Of a stretch of 64,000 bases of DNA, positions 1-15,100 are shown in pieces. Within the stretch, counting starts at the first letter, position 1; every line of letters begins with the position of its first letter. The translations under genes were made by a program, and so were the position numbers. Source of the DNA: Tetrahymena thermophila SB210. Lineage: Eukaryota > Ciliophora > Oligohymenophorea > Hymenostomatida > Tetrahymenidae. The notes under the pieces are model-generated. The model did no database searches. It saw only the letters and a program-made list of their open reading frames with translations, and was not told where the DNA came from. The stretch is taken from the NCBI RefSeq assembly GCF_000189635.1, contig NW_002476463.1:1736001-1800000 (forward strand). The letters are read 5' to 3'.

Positions 1-3000
1 TGAAATAGTAAATAATATTACTAGTTAAAACTTTGTTTTCTCCAAATCTAATTTTAAAAAAAATCAATTGTTTTAATTAAACGCAATCAACTTTAGATAC
101 CACAAATTAATTGTTTAGGAAATGTATAAGAAAAATTGCACAATTATTCCAATTAAGTGAAGAAGAAAAAAAAATTAATAGGAATATTATACCTGAGTTT
201 TTAAATTCAAGTTAATTATTCTTTCAATTTAAAATTATCCCAAGATATTATCTTGTGATTTTACACTTTTAGTTAGGTAAGTTTCTCTATACAAGAAAGA
301 GAAATTAATCTAATATTCTTATATAAAATACTTTAGCACAAAATCTTTTTAAATAGATTTAAAAGCTGCTTATACATTTGGTTTCCATAAAAGTCAAACT
401 AAATTTTGTAATTTAAGCTGGCTCACTTTGTAATATCTGAAATAAAATTTGCTCATTTATGAAATTATTGTTGCATGAATCTTTTTTTGGATATAAATCT
501 TATTTTTAATAGTAATCTTAAATCTTAGTTATATTTAATTTTAAAACCTAAAAAAACTATCCTTTTTAAATTGTTTTAAGATTAATGTAAAAGTATTTTT
601 GTTAAAAATATCTTGCTTTTAAGAGAAGCTATATTCATTTTTACTTAAAAAGATCGTTCCATTTAGAACATATCTTTATTAAGATAGATTTTGTAATGAA
701 AATTTTTACTTACAAATTAAAAAATTGCAATCTAAAGTTTAAAATAAAGTAAAGATATGTAAGACTATAAAAATTTGCCAGTTATTTGCTTCAAAAAATT
801 AGTAAAAATGTAATTTACATTGATTTTAAGTAAGAAAAGCAAAAATTAATTAAAATTAGCTTCTAAGAATATTTAATGGTCAGCTAATAGCTATTTTTGC
901 TTAAAAAAAACATTTTTATTTAACAATAACATAAATAAAATATAGTGAATAACAAAGAGAGATAATTTGTTCTACCTACATTTTAATTTAAAAATTTTAA
1001 TAGTTTTTGATATATGCTTGAATTTATCAATTTAAATTAATTAATTATTAATTCTTCCTCAGTTAATGAATAAATAAATTCTAACATTTGCATTTAATAT
1101 AGAGCCAACAATAACTAGATTTTATGAGAAATAATTTGTTTTTTTTATTTTTTTTTATTTTTTCAAGTGTTATTTTATAAAAATACCCTTAAGACCTAAA
1201 AATATTTTTAATATGAGGTGTTCTTAATTCAAAAATATGCAAAAATACTTCTTAATAAATAAAATATAATAACAAATATTTGCATTTTGCAGTAATTATT
1301 ATATTAACGTTAAAATAGAATATTTTATTCTTTCTTTTGAATGAAGTATTATCATTGATTTTAATTAGAATGAGAGGCTGAATAACTTTTTGTTTAAGAT
1401 GAATTTTTCGCTTCATTCAAATTTTTGAAGGGGTTGAAATAGTTCTTGTACTCGAAGGCTGAATTGTAAGATTCATTTATATGTTTGATTTATTTTTCAT
1501 TAAATTTAATTTCAAAGCTATCAGAATGTAGATTTAGTACTTTCATACTGATAGTCTAGTGCTTCTATAATAAATAATAAGGCAAGTTAAACAATTTAAT
1601 TATCAAATGAGTAAAAAAAAAATTTTACCTGATCTTCTTAGGTATCTACACAATACTTAAATTTTAAGTATCTTTCATTAACTCCAATGTAAGAAACATC
1701 TTACTTTGCTACATTCAATATAATACGCAGTTATTCTTCATCAATTATAATAAATCTAATAATCAAATAAAAAACAATAATAAATTAATAAATAAATAAA
1801 TATTGCAGTCATAAAGTATTTTTTTTGTAAGTATTTAGAAAATCAAATATTTTATTTCATTTTTATGTAAAAATTAATAATTATTTTATTGTAAATTGTA
1901 TTTTTAATAAAAAATATTTAGTTCATTTATCTGTAAACAATAGCTTCATGAAGTTAGTTTACTCATTTAAATTATTTTTAAATTTAAACTATGTCATTAA
2001 TTTCTATTGTAGACAAACATTTTAGTTATTATTGAAAGAAAAACTTGATAAATCTAGAATTATTCTAAGTTTTTTTTTTTTGAAAGTTGTAATCAAAGTT
2101 ATTTAATTCCCTAATTAAATATCTATAAAATATAAATATTTCAGTATTTTTTAATTGAAATTAGAACTTTGAATATTTATTTTTATATAAACAATTTTTA
2201 TACAAAAATAAAAAGAGATCATTAGGAATAGTTAAAATTTTTAATTCATTAAATTAAATTAATAACAAATAATTTGTGTATTCATATTAAAATTTACTTT
2301 CAAGAAATTTCTATATTATTTGTAATACTGGTTTTACTTAAAATAATACTTAGTTATATAAGATAGATTTATTATTATATCAGTTTTTAAATTAGGGGGT
2401 TGCTTCTTATCTAAAAAGAATAAACCTAAAAAACTTACTGGAATTATGTGGAAGTAATATTTTTTAGGTAGTATAACATAATTCAATACCACTCTCTAAT
2501 TTCGCTTGAAATAAAAATTAATTCTTGCAATAATTTTAAATTTTTTAGCTTGTGCTTATAATACTTTGTATGTTTAAAGTAAAAAATATTGAATGAATTT
2601 ACTTAAAATTAGATTGATTATTTAAGCAAACATTTTTTATTTTGAAAAGTGAAATTGTAGACTAGTATTTTTTTTTCAATCAAGCAAATAGATTTTAATT
2701 TTTAAGAAATAAGAATTTATCATTTTAAATATATTTCTAAAAATTTAGAAAATAAATTTTTCAATTTTGTTATAAAAATTATTTACTAGTATCGTTTTCT
2801 GTCTAAATTAAATAAATAGATTTTATCAGTTTTTACTATTTTATCAGATTTGATTTGATGAGACAAAGTTGAATTAATTGATTTTAAAATTATGTTTATT
2901 GGCTTAAACTGTTTGTGATTATTTTAAATTATAATTTAGAAGTATCACGAAAAAATACAAGAATTTATAAGAATTTAAAGTTGCAAAGTCATAAAAAGAT

Positions 3001-3159
3001 GAACTATTTATTCTAATAACTTGGTTAAAATATTTTTAATGTTGATGAGTTTGTATTTAATGAAAAAAAAATCAATTTTATCATAACATAGTTCTTAATA
3101 AAATTTGTTCTTTTAATGTTAAAAAATTGAGGTTGATTATTTTAAAAATAAAATCTAAA
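1..3159. other. Gene-free AT-rich stretch
   Basis: I see no convincing coding region, RNA gene or repeat array here. The sequence is poly-A/poly-T rich, with scattered open frames that only reflect the single stop codon (TGA) of the ciliate code and lack codon structure or recognisable motifs. The right end holds the 3' side of the VPS13-like gene, whose true stop is uncertain, so part of this stretch may be its 3' untranslated region. Confidence 0.5.
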
Positions 3160-6100
3160 TCAATTTTTATTCGTGAAATTTAAATGATTTTCTTTCATAT
3201 CATAATAAAAAATAATATGTAAAATTTTTAGAAGAATGTTTTTTTAAGGGGTTTAAATAGTTTTTCTTTAATTAAACTTAAATATTTATAAATTGTAAAT
3301 GTTTTAATCAAATATTTTTTATTTCAAATTTATTTTCTCAAAGTATTTCTAAATAATTTATTAAAAATCTTTAGTTTATTTTTTTGATTTATTTAAAAAC
3401 TTTTTATTTTCAAAAAACTTAAAAAATAAAGCTAAAGTCCAAAGATACCTACAAATACAAGAAAATTCTATTTAGAGCATAAAAATTATATTATTTATTT
3501 ACCTCTCTTTTGTGACATACCAAATTTTGTTATGCATAAGCTCGTATTGCTCTGTAATAGTGTCTTCGAAATCTCCAAACTCCATTAAATTAAATGCTTC
3601 AAAAAACAGCTATTATAAAAAAACAAAGAAAAATAAATAAATTAACTGAATATAAATTTATTTATAATTTGCGAAATAATGATTATAATTATACCTTTCC
3701 CAATGACCTTTTAGGTTCATACTTTTCTAGGCAATAAGTATTTTCTATTTTTTTCACAGCCCTTGGATATCTTTTCACTTTTAAGATAGATTGGAGGGAT
3801 TTTATTTTTTTCTAGTCAAGTTTCTATAATTTTTTAACCATTACACTGTTTAAGGAGTAAGGAGTGGAGAGTGGGAAAAGGAAGGCAGTGTGGAATAAAT
3901 TAACGAAATTTCCTTTGAAACTCTTAAGTTAATTGATATCGGAGAAATATTTTTCTTTAGTTTTATCTTACCCTGAGTGCTTATTTTACTACATTTGAGC
4001 CAATATATTTTTAGAAATTTAATTTTAATCAACATGATCAAATAGCTCTGAGATGATACTTTTACTTATCACTTAGGCACTGCTTTTAAATGCTTAAGCT
4101 ACCCTTTTAGTAAATGTATACCCACTTTTAAAGGTACTTTAATAAAACTTCTCTGTGAGGTTAACTTCTTCACTTCTATGTACCTGGTTAATTTGATAAA
4201 GGTTAAATAAATATTTAAAAATAAATAACAAACTTTAAAAAAATGTAAGCAAGTGAAGTAAAATAGAATTGTATAATAAATAATGTATATTTACCTCATC
4301 AAATACATTGTTCATGAGATCAACAAAAGCAAATCCTATCTCTTTGAAAAGTTAACCAGGATTTCCTATCAGATTAGCATTAACAATAATATTAAAAATT
4401 TAATTCTCAATCGAGCTGTAATAATGGTTGAATATTTTCTTCGTCAAATTTTGAATGGTGTAAAGATGATTTTCATCGTTGAATCTGTCAAAGTAAAACT
4501 TATTTGAGCCTATCAAATTTAGCAAAATCATTATGAAGTACTTGCTTGATGAATCTGAGTTTAGTTAGCTTGTGTGCAAGTTACTGAATTTCAAGTCAAC
4601 AGAAATTGGTAAAATATCAAATTTTTCAATCATAAATTAGAAAATTTTCTCTGACTTCTTCAGCTTTTGTATTTCTTTTTTCTATAAAGGTAGAGCCAAG
4701 AATACCTTTTTCAAAATTCGAGGATCCTATTCTTCTGATAAGTGCTATTGCTGCTACTATTCATATTAGCTTTGTTATATCTTAGGATGTTTCTAGTTTT
4801 TAATCATAACATTATATTAAATAAGCAAATTGTAATGAAATATTTGAAAAATACCTGCAAGAGAGTTTTTATTTCATCAATGAATTAAATCAATCTATGG
4901 ATTAGACCTCCATCGATATTTGTTTCTATGGGCTGTACTTCTATTTTGAATTTTTCAACGTGATTTATTTTAGTGCTTTCATAATATTGCTAAATGTAAT
5001 TTAGCTTAAAAAAGCTTTTATATTTCGAATTTTTATTTGCTTGCTGATATTTTAGTGTAGTAGTGCTTGTATATTATGAAATAGCTTTACTTCTCTAGGT
5101 TAAAGTAGCTGGAGTTACAGTGCCTGTCATTTGAGATGTAACCGTTCTATCTTCCTCCGTCATTTCTCTTTGTTATTGATTTCTCAAATTTTATAAATCA
5201 AGGTGCAATTTTGGATTAATTAATTAAGCTGATAAATTCTAAGTATCTCTATTAGGTGTCATTTCTTTTTATTTTTTTATTTAATTATGTAAAATGGTAA
5301 ATTTTTAATAAATAATACATCCTAAATTTATAGATGCGTTTGGTATTTTTCCTTCTATATGAGATGAAATTGATTTATCATCTACAATCAATTCTTTCTA
5401 ACATTATTCTGTTATTAAAGTTTCTAAGTTGTGAATTTTATGATCTTATTTAATTAGACCTTATTATTAATTTAAAATGGATTTATCATCTAAAATCAAT
5501 TCTTTCTAACATTATTCTGTTTTTAAAGTTTCTTTGTTGTAAATTTTATGATCTTATTTAATTAGATCTTATTATTAATTTAAAGGAACACTTAGAGTTT
5601 GTTTACTCCATAAACTAGATATTTTTGAATATATTTTCTAAAAGAAGTTAGCTTCCTTCTATTTCTAAACATCAATTTTATTTTATTTTTAGGCTTCTTC
5701 GTTCTCTGTATTCTTAATTTTTTTTAATTTCTCTGACCTATCTTTATGTTAAATCTTTTTGGTGACAAGGAATGGAGTTGGTAGAGGCTTTGCAGCTTGA
5801 TAATCACCTTAGATATCTTGAACTTCAATCAAGACTTCAAATCTAAGTTTAAAAAAATAATTAATACATTTTGTGAAATATTTTAAATTACCTTTTATTC
5901 AACTATTTAAGACTTATTTATACTTATTCCATTTAAAAGTAAATTATTTCCCTTGGATGACTGTCAACAATAGAAATGCCAATTTTGTTGAGATTGAGAC
6001 GAAAAGTTAGATTCTAATAAATATTTTCTTCAAATTTGTATTCATCAAAGAGTTTTTGATTCTTTTCGTACAATATCATAATGACTTTAGTCTTTGGATA

Positions 6101-9100
6101 TTGCTTATCCTAAAATACCTTAATAACAATATCATCTTCTATCAATCTCACCACTTTTGTGTAATTCTTTTCTTAAAAATCTTTTTTAGTTAAATTGCAC
6201 AGTAAAGAATCCATTGTGCTGATCATAATAGTTTCTTCTCCAAATGGATCATCCCAGCCAAATGGACTAAAATCTTTTAAGAAATGATCTATCAGCTTTT
6301 CATCATAATTCATGTTATTCTATATTTCTCTCGGATCTTGTTGCATCTTCACAAATAAGCTTTGGCTTCTGTTAATTTATTTAATAAAATTGTTACAAAA
6401 AATAATATCCATTTTATTAATTTTTCCATCATATTTTTCATCCTAAATAAAAAGTTAATCTTAAAAAAAAAAAGTTAGATATTACTGGAAATTTTTTTAG
6501 CTTACTGCCAATTCTTCGTTTGTCAAATTTACTATCTTAAATGGAGGATATTCATTTGTATCTTCTATTGTGATCAAATTTAGACTGGATTCTTTAGAAA
6601 TCTTTTAATATATAAGGAAGGTAATTATTTATTCAGGAAATTGCTTAATTTTACAGTGATTCTGAGTAGTATAAATGAGTTGGATTTATTAATATGATTG
6701 ATCTTTATTATAAATTAAGATGGCTTGTTGATTGGGAATTTCTATGACCATAGACTAAAATTGTGAGCTGGTTTGAGCTGAATGAAAGGATAGTGAATTT
6801 AATCATATATAAGCTATCTAGTCTAATGAGGAGAGAGAGAACTTTCAATTGACTGCTAAGAAGAAATGAACTGGTTTACAGAAAGAAAATGATTGCTTGA
6901 ATTCTTGATAATAATTATCGGAGTTAATATAAAAAACTTAATCCCTTAATATTTTTCTGGGAGAGAAACTTAATTGGCCATCACAGAAAGGTATTTCAAA
7001 TGCCTAAAGCTGAGATTTTCATTCTTTTATTGTAATTACATGAAATTTGTAGTGAAGCCATGATCATGATTAGTGTTTTCTTCGTTGTTCTTATCTTTGT
7101 ATGGCTAGACCTATAACAAAGATTATATCTCGTCTTATGGGATTTCAAATCTGAATTGCTTTTCTGAAGAAAAATTACCAGTAAATATTTGAATATTTTG
7201 AGATTATGTTTTAAAAAGCTGCTCTATCTGTGCAATAGAAAAGTTATCTGAATTTATACCAAAATATGAACTTTTTATTGAGTTAATATCTGTTTCCTCA
7301 TTTTAATTGTCTGCATTTTATTATTTCTCTGGATCAAGTTAGGTGTTTCCGTCATCAAATTATCTAATATTGATATGTTCATGACCTACTAAGGAATTTT
7401 TTTTGTCTTTTAGCTTTTCTGTAGAAAGGAAGTTATTATTTTATTTAGGAGATTTCTTGTGAGAACTTTAAATGTTTTCTTACTAAAATCCTCCAACTTA
7501 GTCTTTTCTTTCTTTATTGCTACTCTGGAATAATTATTAAGAAGAGTTGAAGTTAGTTGATGTCTGTTAAACAGACTAAGATCCTTAAATATAATTAATA
7601 TTCGAATTGTAGCTATTCGGAACTTTAAATTAGGTTGTTTTTTCAACTTTTTTACTAGGCAAAGAAATTATTGGATATAAATACCTGTTTTCTTTGATTT
7701 GCAAGTTTAAAGCGAATTCAGTTTCGTTAAGGAACCAATATTGTGACTTTAAAGTAATTTCTAGCATTCCTTCATATGAATATTTAATGTCAAATACTAA
7801 ATTCATTTATTTTCCTTCTTTGTTAAGAAGCTGAAGAGTTTTTTATTTAATTATTGGTTCTAAAAATGGATTATTTTGAAGCTAGTTGGGTGTTTGTTAA
7901 GAAAAGTTTTCGTTTTATTATTATTATTATTAATTGACAAATTAAGATGCTGTGCTTGACTTTAAGAAATTTTATTGCTATTCTTAATCGAATTCTGAAT
8001 TTTCTAAGATAGAGTAATTTGGACTATTTCTATTAAAATTTGTTTTTTAATTTAATGGCTCATTAGAATAATCTAATTTTTCCCCATTAATTTTATTATA
8101 CTGTTACTCCATGTATATCTATGAAGACATTAAAAAGTCCCAGTAAGTTTTAATAGTTTTGTAATCAAATATCTCTAACGGTTTAAACTAATGATAACTT
8201 TATAGTTCAACACTGACTTTACACATTAAAAAGATATTAAAAGAAGATAAATATGTACTTTATCCACTATCTAGACTCATTTTATATTTGTTATAATTTA
8301 ATTTTTTCCAAAGAGCATCTTCATCATCATCATCATGATCTTCTTCATGATCGCTTTCATCTTAAATTTACTATTATTTATCATCTTTGATTATTTTCAT
8401 AAGATTTTTGTAAAAAAGAATCTAAGGTCCTCTATTATTTATATAGTTTTCATATTCGTTAGGATATAAGAATGAAATATCCAAAGGTAAAGGATTCACA
8501 TTATGTAAAAGAATAGGATACTAAATAACAATTTATATTTCTCTTGATTCAGTAGAAAGTAATTAAACATTTTGAAAACCATTTGCTACAGCTTTTTAAG
8601 TATGCATATTATTGCTTTCATTTCTTAACCTTCTAATAATTATATAAGATTGGCGTGCAGCTTCATTTTACTATTTTTCTTCGTCTTTATTACACAAATA
8701 AAATTATTAATTAAAAGAAAGAATTTAGTTTATTTCATTCATATTTAAAAAATTTTAAATTTATATGCTCAAGTAACGTTTTAATACAGTAAAAATATCT
8801 AAAACATTGATTTTTATATCATTAAAAATTCTAATTAAGTTCATTAATTTATAAATTTAAATTATTTTAAATAAATATAGATTGAAAAGTATTCCCTAAA
8901 TCAAGAATGGCATTAATTAATATTCAAAAATTAAAATTAAAATTTTGATAAAATTTTTTAATTTATAAAAATTTCATAATAAAGAGATGTTGGTGTTTGC
9001 TTTTAAATGTATTTAAAAAGTTCAATAATTAATAATTAAATAAATTTTAATATTTTACTAATAGATTGACTGCTATTTATAGGATCAGAAGGCATCACCA

Positions 9101-12100
9101 TTGAAACCATAATTGGAATATAATTAAAAATATTATCCTTGAAAAAGTGTGTATGTGTTTATTAGCTTTTACTATCTCTATCTTGGTCTTTGACATGAAG
9201 GTATTTCAACTAAAAGAGTTGTAGAGGAATATATTGTTCACTTAGTTTTTTGACTTAAATTTGAACATTATTTTCTTTATTATTAATTTAATTACTTTGT
9301 TAATCAATAGATTCTTTTTATAAAAATGATTCTTCCTTATGAGAAAATGAAAAATTAAAGTTAAAGTGAGTTAGATTGGTAAGCTTAATGTTAGATCTAA
9401 AAACTATTTTTCTATCATTATATGTGATGGGCTGACAGACAATACTAGAATCTCCATTAAGTTTAATATAAGTATCTCTACTACTTTATAATAAATCTAT
9501 AATTGTAGTTTAGTTATTAATAATAACTTTAATATCATGACTGCTATATTATATTTTTTAATTTTTATATTTTGGATCATTTAAAAATTGAATAAGATAT
9601 TAAACATCTGGCTTAACTTCTATTTATATTGCTTAAAACTCATAATAATTTTGGTTTAAGCTACCCAATTATCTACTTTTTAATTTTGTGCCTCTCGGGA
9701 ATTCTATCCTGAAAGCTATGCCAGTTTAATTAGATATCTCATATTAGTAATCATTTTATTAGTTATCTGCTTTCTTTTAGTTTTATCCCTTTTCTTTATT
9801 TTTGTTTTTACTCACTTTCAAAAATGATTGCTACAATATGAAGATATTGTCAATAAGAGCAGGATGAAAGTTTACTAGGATATCGTTTTAACACTCATAA
9901 ATAATTTCTTTTTTGTAATTTTACTAAATGAGTTCCAAGTTAATTTTCATGTCTTCTACAAAAGGCTCTGTTTGTTTATTATACATGTTGGTATATGATG
10001 CATTAAAGCTCCAGCCTAGCTAGATTTTATATTAAACATAATTCATGATACTTTCAAGTTATTCGATATATCTTAGCTCTGAAAAATCAAATTTTATAGG
10101 GACATTCTCATCAGTTTCAAGTTTGACATCATCAACAGACAACTCGACAAATTCCTTAAATTCCTTAATCTGCTTTCTACTGTCTTAAAACTTAAGACTA
10201 CCTTTCTTTAACATAAAATTTATATTTATTTCGCTGTCCTTAATTAGCAAAATAGTTTTTAAATTGCTTAAAATCTTTTGATCTTTTTACTCTGCTGATT
10301 TACCACAATCAATTTATTATTATGGCTGCTTATCTGTTTTTTCTGAATTTTTAGCTTTGTTTAGAGCTTAATTTTCATTTTAATTATTAAATAATTATAA
10401 AATCTTGTCTATTTTATATATTGTTATGTACACTTAGTCAATTTCAACTTGTGTTTTGATCACATGATTTGTAGTTTAATCTAAAATAAAATCTAAGCTC
10501 TTTTTTCTAGACAGTTTTTCTAAGCAATTTTCACTTTTAACCAGATTGTTTTTATTTTAAGTTAAAAGTATTTATTACTAAATATTTTACTACGAATCAA
10601 GTTTTATTGATTGATTTTCCATTTTCTGTTGCTCTTCTAGACTAATCATTGAATTAGTAAAGTCGCTCTTACTATTAAAATTTTAGTTGTTTCCACTAAA
10701 ACTAGGCATGAAGGTAATATTAATACTAGCATTTGTAACTATCAAAGCAGATGTTTTCTTGGGTAGTTATACTTAAATATCACCTACCTCTAATGTTTGT
10801 GCTTGGTCTTGATTTTTATTCTTTCTATGTTATTTCTTTGATGATAAAACATAAATTCTGAATTCATCTAAATTAAATGTGAAATCTAAAGTGATCAAAT
10901 CTCTTAAACTAAGCTATTACTCAAATTACTCAGCATCAATATCTTCATCTACACTTTATTAACCCTAATGCATGTCTTTGATTTATTAATTATTACTTAT
11001 TTTATTTTTATTTGTTTCTTCCTCATCATATCCTTCACCAATTTATTCACTCTAGAAGAACCTGCTTGAAGATTTTTTTATCATTTTTTATCTTAAATAT
11101 TATGAATGCAATTAACCTATATAACTCTAGTTACGTGCTAAACGTATAATCTCCATTCTCTTTTTCATTTCTTCACTGTTGTATTTAATATGGTTTGTAT
11201 TTAAATATCCTCTATCTTGCTTAATATTTTAGCCTTCGTAAAAATAATTTCCATTTAAGTGAGATTTTTCTATATTACTAAGAGGAGGATGTTAAAATAT
11301 TTATGAATGCTATTTAAAAAACTGAGAGAAATCTTCAACAGCGTCAAAAAACTCTTCATCCCTAAGAGTTTAATATGTAGTGTTGAGTCTGTTATTTTAA
11401 ACTTATTGTTAATTTTCTTGATGCTGCAATAAATCCAAAGGAGAGCCAAGAACACTCTTAAAATTCTATTCGCTTAAATTGGAATTATTCTCAAAATGAT
11501 TTTCTTCATCAATAATTTTATCTTAGTTAAAATATTAATTTTGTTAATAGACAAAATTTGATAGCTCATTATGAATATTTTCCTTTTTAGTAAAAATTTT
11601 ATTATATTGAGTAATTATCTTGATAATCTATTCATTTGTTTCTAAATAAATATTGATTCCAATTAAGTTAATTTTCATCTCAACAGCTAGCTAAACTTTT
11701 GAAATATATTTGTCTTTTTCAAAATACTCTGTAATCATTTGACCTTAAAAACTTTAATAAAATGCTTAAGTAATAATCCTAATTAATTTTAAATAATTTT
11801 ACTCATCTAAAGAGACAGTTTGCCTTTTCTTAGGCAATTTATTTTTCTCATTTTTTATTTCTTTTTCTTACTTTTATGCAGCAACAGTAGCAGGTATTTC
11901 ATTTAATTTATTTTCTTAACTTTTACTTTTAACTGGAAGAATATTATCAAAATCAATTTTATCTTCGAATTACTGATGCTCAAAGTCTCTCTTTAAGCAA
12001 GTTTCAATTTAAAAGTCTTCTAAAATTTTATATTTCTCGTCTTTTTTTGTATTAAAACCCTTTTTTTGCAATTTATTTAATGAAAAAACATTTATTTGAA

Positions 12101-15100
12101 TGAATTTATTTTACATTTTGACAAAAACGCGTTGATATTTTTGATACAATAAAATTGATTTAAAGATTTTCTATTCTTGACTCGTTAAGTTAAGAATTCT
12201 TCAAGTTTTAAAAATAATTATTTTCAAGAAGCTTTCTAATTATTTTTTATTCCTTTTCTTCTTTGGTTAAAATTTTAGCAGGTTCTTTGCTTTCTAAGTT
12301 GTTATTTATTGCTTGATGATTTATATAAACTTTATTTTTGTATGAGTCATGATCTGAGTCTTCGCCATCTGATTAACCTTCTTAAACTAAAGATTTAAGG
12401 TCATCAAAATCATCCTCTTTGGTTTGGTTAAAAGCTGGATTAATTTCTAAAACACTTTAAAATTAATCTGTTTTGTATGTAAAACATGATTGCTATCCAT
12501 TTTATATGCTGTACATTAAATCAGATTCTTTCAGAAAAGATTTATAAATAGTATTATCAGGATTATTCTATTAAATAAAAATAAAAAAATACATTTACAA
12601 ATTAACAATCGAAGTTAAAAAATTACATTGCTGTTAAGGTTTTGTTGAATAAAGCTGTCCATTATTTGTAAGCTATTATAATCTTTATATTTTTTTCTAT
12701 CATTTTATATTATTTTCTTTAAATTTTATTTATCTATCTATTTATTTGATAGAAAGAGTGATTTTATCACAAATTCAATTAAAGGCTTTTGTGTATCTGA
12801 AAACTTTTCAGGAAAAATAAACAGCATCTTTCCACACTTAACATCGACTTTATCAAAAGTTATTTTATGACCAAATATTTTTCTAATTTATTAAGCTAAA
12901 TACAAATCTATTTTTTGCTTAACTTGTTTAGTTTTAACATTGAAATCTTCCAAGAATGATCTCGATTTCTAATTTTATTTTATATTATATAAAAATACTT
13001 TTAAGTAATTGTTGCTGTGCTAAATTTGTTTACTTATTTCATTGAAAAAAAAGAAGCGATACTTGAGAAAAATACATCTGTTAAAACAAATCTATGACTT
13101 GCAATATTTAAAGAAAATCTATAGCTCACTTAATTTGTTTATTTGTTTTTTTATGTAATTATCTTAAGAGAGAGTGAAGGTTTATGAATATTTTTTTCTC
13201 TATCGAGATTACTAAGAGTTTTTTTATAGTCTTCATTAGAATTAATTGAGTGACGACAGTCAAATTCACTAATAACAAATTTTATCATCGTGTTTATGTT
13301 AGTTGCAATCTTCATGCATTATTATATTTTTATTTTGATGTGAAGAAGCTCATAATTAAATTCCTTTGACTCATTTCTTTAAAACTTCCCAGAATTACTA
13401 TTCTTTAAATTGGGAATCTAATTACTATTCACAAAATTTTCCCTTTCTTACTCTAAATTATTTATATTCGTATTCTAATTGCTTTTTGAGCTAGTATTAA
13501 CACCCATTAACGAAATCTTTATATCATCTTTGAATTCAACTGATATCTTATTTTTAATGTAAGTTTATCCTCTTTTTGGCAATTAAAATAAAAAAATTAT
13601 TTTTAATTTTAGATTAAAAGATAGATAGATTGATAGATTTTCCATTTGTTTGTTATAAAATTCAATCTTAATTAAAAAATATGAATTATTTTTTAAATTT
13701 AATTCATATTTTTTAAATTTAATTTTATCAAAAAAATCAATCATAAATAAAATACTTCATTTGCTCTTTTGATATTGATTATGACTGCCCTTCAGTGTAA
13801 GATTCTATTAATGAATTGAATTCCTATTAAAGAAGCTATTCTTTTTCTTCCTCCTCAATTTATAAAATTTATTCTTCACTCAATATATTTCGATTGGTGG
13901 AAGAAATAGAGGATTTTCTTCTTATTTTAGATGTTAACCAACTAAAAACATTCTTTATTTTTTCTTTTTAAAGAGCCTTTTAAAATATGTTCTTAGCTTT
14001 TTATTTTTCTAGCTGCTTATTCTTATTTTCTTTTTTGAGTTTAAGAAGATTTTAAAATTATTAACTTTGTTCCTTTCTAAATTATTTTTTAGCTAAATCT
14101 CTAAAACAAATTATGTCAACTGGTTATATCATATATTTAAGGAGATCCCTTTCTACCTCTTCCAATTCTTTTTCTATTTCATTTATATCTATTTTTTTGT
14201 GTTCAACAGTAAAATCTTTTTGCTATTTTTGTAATTCGTTATAGTTTAGATTTGAATTAGCAAATTTATAAGCTGCCATCTTCTGTTCTAGCTCAAATTC
14301 AAGCTTTTGTTTGTACACAGAAATATATTCTTTGATTTGTGTAACAACTTTTCTTGCTTGAGTCAATTTTATTTTATTTACTTATTTTAATTCTATTCTA
14401 AATTTTAGAGAATTAAATAAATAATCAAGCCATTTCTTTGCATTTCCCAAAACATGTTCATTGTAATCAGGACGAAGATGAAGATTTAATCCCATGTCAC
14501 AATTCCAATTTTTGTATTTTAATAAATTTCTTATATGCTTGAATTACTTTTCAAATAATTCAACTCTAACTTAACTGATAATAACTTTAGTTGATTTTTA
14601 AGGTAATGTCTGAAGCTCTTCCTTGTTATTATTTCTAGTCTTTTAAATATCTATATCCACAGGGTGAAGTATATACTGCTTGTCGAAATCTAGATTCTAG
14701 TAATCTAAAAATGAATCTTAATTAGCAAATACTTCAAATTTTGTTAGCTTATAAATTTAGTATTTTTTTTATTCTTTTTTAATTTAATCAGGATTTATAA
14801 ATGCAGGTTCAAAATCGCTGTTTGCAGGACTTATAAGAAGCTTCTCAAAAGCTACTCCAAGCTAAATAAAATTATGTTGAGTGGCTATTCCTTCATCCTA
14901 TTATTTACATATTTATGTTAATCATTAAATTATAAATTTCTTGATCTCAAAATTGAAAAAGACAAACTTTAGAAGTTTTCGAATGCAATCTTTATTTATT
15001 AATTTAGTTGAAAAATTCTAATATGCTTTGCAAGGAAGATAAGGCAAAATATATGATATATTAAATTATTTCTACTGCATTCTACTAAACAGATATATTA

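Noticed and set aside
2386-2520. Possible structured small RNA in a slightly G-rich patch
   Set aside because: No conserved small-RNA motif and no convincing stem could be found.
4283-4507. Plus-strand 74-codon open frame
   Set aside because: It overlaps the antisense side of the VPS13-like gene and has no codon structure or motif.
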